The notes beneath the pieces were generated by a model. That model made no database searches and was not told the DNA's origin. It saw nothing but the letters and a program-made list of their open reading frames with translations. A program made the translations under genes and the position numbers. Below, piece by piece: positions 59,166 through 64,000 of a DNA stretch of 64,000 bases; positions within the stretch are counted from its first letter, which is position 1; each line of letters opens with the position of its first letter. The DNA lies in contig JAHLKH010000049.1 in NCBI GenBank assembly GCA_025526915.1, positions 1 to 64,000 on the forward strand, in the 5' to 3' direction. This DNA comes from Entophlyctis helioformis. Taxonomy: Eukaryota > Chytridiomycota > Chytridiomycetes > Chytridiales > Chytriomycetaceae.

Positions 59166-62100
59166 TTATCGCTGGTAGAGGAATGTCTTGAGACTCGTGC
59201 TGGGATCGGCAGGCGCCTTGCCCTTGTCCCTGCGCGGCACGACAACAACCGGCTCGGCATTCTCCTTGTCGGCAGTCTCGTCTCCATTGCCGGCCATCTC
59301 TGCATCCCCATTTGCATCGCCAGTGTCGCTGTCAGAGTCGGCCGCCACGTATGCCCTGTTGCCGTTTGCCGGTCTGGGTGGTGACTGCGGGGCAGCAATG
59401 CCCTGGTCGGGTTTGGCGGGCAGCTGTACAGCAAACTTGTCGAGTGTGGCCGGTGGGGCGATCTTGGATCCAGACGCAACAGCTGGCATGGCAGTATCCG
59501 TGTCGTTTCGCGCCTTCTTGACCGTCTTCTTGGCATCGCCATCGCCTCCCACTGCCGCATTCTGTTCATCCATGGGCCGGGATCAATGCCATGAAACGGC
59601 GGCCACTGCACTGCGACGGTTCATACCTCGGGATCATCAGTCGGTTTGCTGACAATGCCAAACAGCGTCATTTGCTTGCGCTTGGTGGGCTGCACATCAG
59701 CCGCAGGCTTCTTGGTCTTGGCAGCCTCTGTGCTCGCGTCCACGCCAGGTCAGCTGCCAGCGCCGTGAGAGCAAACAGCAGCGGCTTGTACCCACCTTGT
59801 TGTTTTATAGCAGCTGCCTGTGCAATCGCGTCGAAAATGCCACCACCGTGTGGTACCTTGGCTCCTCCGCCTGAGTTGGCAGAGTCGGGATTCGTAATGG
59901 CAAACGGGTTGCGTTTCTTGGCTGCCGACGTGGTCGGTGCCGGTGCTGGTGCTGGTGCCGGTGCCGCGGCCGGTGCCTTGACTGCCGGACGTGCATCAGC
60001 AGCATCTGATCTCCGATGAACCTGGTCATGTTGCTGCTGCTGCTGCTGCTGTCCAAGAGCATCCAAAGGCGTCTGCTGGGCATCAAAGTCTGTCGCACGA
60101 TGATCAGTCCCATACTCGACACATCAAGCCACATCGACCTGATGAGCAACTCACCGTCAGCAATGTCGCGGCCACGGTCACGGTCACGGCGTCCGTTCTT
60201 GGTCGAGGCAGTAAACGCAGCATCGGCATCTCCATACGGGTCGCGATCATGGTGCACGCGACTGCCCACGCGAGAATTGCCGCGGTACCCATCGTCGTGC
60301 TCGTACGGGTCAAGAGAGCGTGCCAGCCGCATCTCCCTGTTCTGTCGCTGCTTCTCTTTGAGGTACTTGGCCTGCAGCATGCGGGCTCTCCGTGTCAGTC
60401 TCCATGCGCATCACCTGCCAAGTGCATAGCACCACCGGCAGCTGGTGACATCGACTTGCCTCCTTGATGGAATTCATGCGCTCGGCGAGGCTGGGCAGGT
60501 GGAGGTGGACGGCAATCTTGATGGCGCCTTCGACAGACCGCAGTTGGTGCAGCATGGCACACAGATCCAGCGCGCGTTGGACCTTTTCGGCACCACATGC
60601 AGCCTGGATCAGCTGCAGGATCGTCTTGTCCTGCATCATCCTCTCGCGTGCCAGCTTCGGGTCGTTGTCGCCCATGAGCAAGTCGTCTGTGGCCGCTCCA
60701 ACGGCAAGCGACGACGGCTGTGACGACCGCAGGAGAAGCGACTTGCGGAACCATCTGTCCATCGCGTGGTTGTCAGTCAGCTCAGCCAACATTAGAGGAT
60801 GAAGCAATACGCATAAGGCATACTCTTCCTCCAGCTGTGCACTGGGAGCCTCGAGCTGGGCAAACGGAACCTGCAGCTTGATCTCGTTGATGAGCGGCTT
60901 GGGAAACTGCGGGTACTTGTCGCTCTGCAAAACAACACGGCAAGTCAGCAACGATGTCGCCGACACGGAGGACGGCACCAGAGGCTCACCTTGCACACCA
61001 CACACATGAACTGGTCTTCAGACACGCCCAGAGCCCAGTAATGGTCTGTTTTGGTGCCACGGAAGATGCGCGTGTCGAGGATCGGTATCCAAGACGCGTC
61101 GTCGCTGAGAAAGAGGCCGCGCACAACTCCGGCCGAGTCGTAGGTGAGCGGCACAAGCGTGTCGGAGAACCCAGTCCATTCCAGCGTGGACGACGGCGAC
61201 ATGGGCAGTCGGTCGCGCAGAATGGTCGTGCGTTTCTCGACATCCATGAGGATAAACGACAGGTTCTGGTCACCTGTGGGGCATACGTCAGCGGCAAGAA
61301 GACAAGCCAAGATGCGTGCAATGCAATGCAATCCTGTGCCGTGTCTGTGTGTGCGTACCGTGGAAGGTGCCGCCAGAGTGATAGACGACAAAGAGGTAGT
61401 TTCCTTGTCCTGCCATGGTCAAGATGGGCCCGCCAACAGACCGCACATAGGTCTGCACACCGCCGTACGAGAAGAACCGCAGGTACTGCATGTCTGTGGC
61501 CACCACCACGCCCGTCTTGGTCATTGCAAGCACTGCGCCACGCACACCAACGGGACCGTCAGTGAGCCCGTCAAGGAGACAAGTGGTAAGGCATCTCGCA
61601 CCGAGCCCTACCCTTTGCACTCTCGTTCATGTCGAGCTTGATGGTCCAGTCGCCCTTTGTGGCCCAAATGTCGTTTGACCGGTAGAAGATGGTACTCGAT
61701 CCGGTCGTGGTCAGGTCACACGCAAAGGCAGCGCCATAGTCGGTGAGTGCCGCCATGGTGTAGTTGTAGTGATCAGCAAAATGGAACGAGCGCAGCGACT
61801 TGTCGTGGTATTCCACCTCGATGGTTGCGTGCGTGTCGGCATTGATGGAGCAGATGGAGCCCAGCAGATTAAAGGCTGTTTGGCATGAGCAGCGAGTCAG
61901 TGCACCGATACATGTGCAAAGAGAGGCAGCAGTTGGAGCATGGCGTGCATACCAAGGTACCGCTTGTTGCCGCGCGTTGGTGTCGATCCAGGCTGGAACG
62001 CGCTCTGGATCTCCATGGCAGGCATTGCATGCGATGCGTACACATCGCGACGCCGGCTCTTGGCCAGCATGGGGTCGTGCTCCAGATCGCGAAGAGCAGC

Positions 62101-63923
62101 CGCACGGCTGCGTTCACGGTACCGACGCAGCTCGTCGGGACGCTTGAGATCCTCAATGTATCCTGCACCGTCGTCGTCAACCACAAAGTCATTGAGATCG
62201 GCTCCATCGTCACCGGCATCCTCTTCGTCGCCGTCGTCTTCGCTGACGTGGTCGGCCATGTTGTCGACAAGATCGTCAAGGCTGTCCGAGTTGAACTTGC
62301 GACCTATCGCATCGATGGTCAATGTAAGCCATATCGCTGCACGATGGGTGATGCCGGTTATCAAAAGACACGCGCTGCTTACTCTTGCCCGATCTTCCAG
62401 GCACTGCTGTCCTTTTTCCAGCATTCCCAGCCTGAGCTAGCATGGCTGCAGGCACAATCTCATCCTCGCCTTCGATTTCGCCAAACAGCATCTCCAGCTC
62501 ACGAGCACGCGCGCCAACGTCAGAGGTCTTGGGCTCCTTGGCAACAAGCTTCTTGGTCTCTTGGCCAGTGACGGGATGCGGCAGCTCAGACGGGATGACC
62601 TTTTCCATGTACGAGATCTTGCCGTTGGGATCAATCTGCAAGATGTGGAGTTGAGCGTGTCAGCAGCGTAGATGCTGGCAAAGGAGATGACGGACGGCTT
62701 GAGACGAACCATGAGAAGCTCGTTGACTTTTGGGTGCCATGCCGCATTGCGGATTGGAGAAGAGTGGCGTTCGCTGCACGCATGTCAGAAGCTCGTGTCG
62801 ATGGATGGTCAGCGGGAAAGACGAGTCAGACGAGGACTCACTTGATGAGCGGGATCTCCTTTTCCGTGTCGGGACGCCAGATACGCACGCGGCCCTTTGT
62901 GCCAATGGTCAGCAGATACATGCCATTGGGCGAGTATTCCAAGATCGAGTTGGGCTGCACAGCGAGCGTGTGAGCGTTACGTTCCAGGCGAATGCAGACG
63001 GATCAGCGCATCGAGTGCACGAGCAAACCTCTTGGTTCTCCAGACGGTAGAGAATGTTCCACGAGCCGTTGGCGACCACCACCACCTCTGTTGATCAAGC
63101 TGCATATCAGGACACTAATGACATCCAAGAAGCATCAACGCAGACAATGCCACGGACCGTTGCGCTTGCCACAGACTGCAAAGTGGGATCCGGTCGGATG
63201 CCAAGCAATGCGGCACATTTCGTTGGATCCAGGCGTGCAGCGGTCAATGACATCGCGCAGCACATGGACGCATTCGGCAGTGTCGCCCTGGCCCTCGGAG
63301 CCCGTGCCCGAGATGGAGAGCGACCACATGCGAATGGTGGCATCGGCGCTCGACGTCAGCAGCATGGTGCCGCTCGGATGGAACGCGACGCACTTGACGG
63401 CGTTGTTGTGGCCTTCGAGCGTCACTTTGCGCGACATGTGCTTGACGTGGACCAGGTGGGCCTCGCCGTCTCTGTCGCAGTTGGGCGGTTGCATCAGATG
63501 CTGTCAGACATGCGGGCGACTGCTGGTGGGCACAGGCGTGCACAAAGACGCACTCGTCGGCAATGGCGAGCCAGTTGCCGTTTGGGCTGAATGCCAAGTG
63601 GTTGACGCCCAGAGTGGATCGGAAGAGCGTCGACTTGATCTCGAGGGTGTCGATGTCGATCAGCCGGACGTGCTGGTCCTCGCAGGAGGTGGCCGCAAGC
63701 GAGCCCTGCATGTGTGTGTGCATGTGCATGTGTGTCCAGTGTCAGATCTGCGGCAGCGTGTCGGACAAGCGCACGCCATCGGCGTACGTGGACAGCGACG
63801 GCGGTGATGCCCAGCGGGTGCAGCGTGGTGTTGGTTCTGAGCGGCGACTCTGTGCGGCCCGTGCGGACGGCGGCCGTGGCATACAGCGACAGCGCGCAGT
63901 CTGCACCACCCGACAGCACGTAG
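59166..63923 (-). CDS. WDHD1/Ctf4/Mcl1-like replisome hub protein, N-terminus outside window
   Basis: About 1200 residues in 17 exons: 63788-63923, 63554-63705, 63158-63471, 63029-63087, 62842-62954, 62692-62773, 62383-62635, 61953-62303, 61612-61875, 61359-61532, 60990-61273, 60824-60924, 60456-60754, 60155-60385, 59796-60089, 59627-59727, 59166-59561. N-terminal WD repeats (HLAFSPNGNWLAIAD, GHNNAVKCVAFHPSG, LEYSPNGMYLL) precede an acidic linker. The second propeller/SepB domain has AMEIQSAFQPGSTPTRG, HYNYTMAALTDYG, MAGQGNYLFVVYH, TDHYWALGVSEDQ, then a helical bundle (WFRKSLLLR, LAERMNSIKE). The tail is disordered, with KRKQMTLFGIV, a possible PCNA-interacting motif. Ctf4 trimers link CMG helicase to DNA polymerase alpha. 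The acceptor at 63924 (branch GACTAAC) shows an upstream exon beyond the edge. Joins at 62636-62691 and 60386-60455 are less certain. Confidence 0.88.
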
Positions 63924-64000
63924 CTGTTGGTTCGTTCGTTAGTCGTTCGTTGGTCGTTCGTCCGGTTCGTGTGGTTGTCGGACAGCCAGCCAGCGCCGAT

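Noticed and set aside
60386..60462. A fifth GC-AG intron in the WDHD1 gene (GCAAGT at 60461)
   Set aside because: The GC donor gives the wrong phase for the next exon; a GT donor three residues later fits.

Overview
The window is nuclear DNA of a eukaryote, most likely a zoosporic (flagellated) early-diverging fungus, chytrid or blastocladiomycete grade. The evidence is many short GT-AG introns (mostly 60-110 nt, with CTGAC/CTAAC-like branch sites), very short intergenic spaces, GC-rich coding DNA, fungus-typical genes (a TOK-type K+ channel, a White-Collar-2-like PAS+GATA factor) and a basal-body gene (BBOF1) kept only by organisms with motile flagella. All gene models here were built by hand from splice signals, reading phase and remembered family motifs. 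No search or alignment program was run.

Layout. 25-3894 (+): C-terminal part of REV3 (DNA polymerase zeta), running off the left edge. 3962-5912 (-): LIN1/CD2BP2 splicing factor, with three CCAAT-type repeats upstream. 5913-8488: no supported gene. 8489-15338 (+): the most unusual locus, a 20-exon gene for about 1783 aa. Its N-terminus is a FEN1/XPG-type nuclease with all expected acidic residues, and its C-terminus is a Fanzor/TnpB-type RuvC nuclease with zinc ribbon. 15914-16951 (-): multi-pass membrane protein. 17236-21102 (-): TOK-like channel. 21410-22535 (+): ERI1 exonuclease. 22621-24021 (+): leucine-rich-repeat membrane protein. 24114-28899 (+): two tandem GH47 alpha-mannosidases. 28932-32465 (+): DET1. 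32488-33856 (-): WD-repeat protein.

Right half: 34992-40319 (+) WC-2-like PAS+GATA factor with a 1.1 kb repeat-rich intron; 40571-42388 (-) organellar release factor 2; 42489-45257 (+) threonyl-tRNA synthetase; 45520-46682 (+) RSU1-like LRR protein; 46876-47178 (-) glutaredoxin; 47685-51334 (+) RhoGEF (DH-PH-WW); 51565-54314 (-) BBOF1; 54424-55918 (+) CCR4/Angel-type EEP nuclease; 56019-57995 (+) 4-hydroxyphenylpyruvate dioxygenase; 58163-59045 (-) AP-2 sigma; 59166-63923 (-) WDHD1/Ctf4/Mcl1, running off the right edge.

The neighbours are mostly unrelated housekeeping genes. Several are head-to-head pairs sharing 100-300 bp promoters (TOK/ERI1, RF2/ThrRS, BBOF1/EEP). The XPG-Fanzor gene is the only clear mobile-element-like gene and is the main candidate for an undescribed system. 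Four otherwise intact genes (REV3, the first mannosidase, the WD-repeat gene and RSU1) each contain one single-base reading-frame break inside conserved coding sequence. Assembly indels are the simplest explanation.
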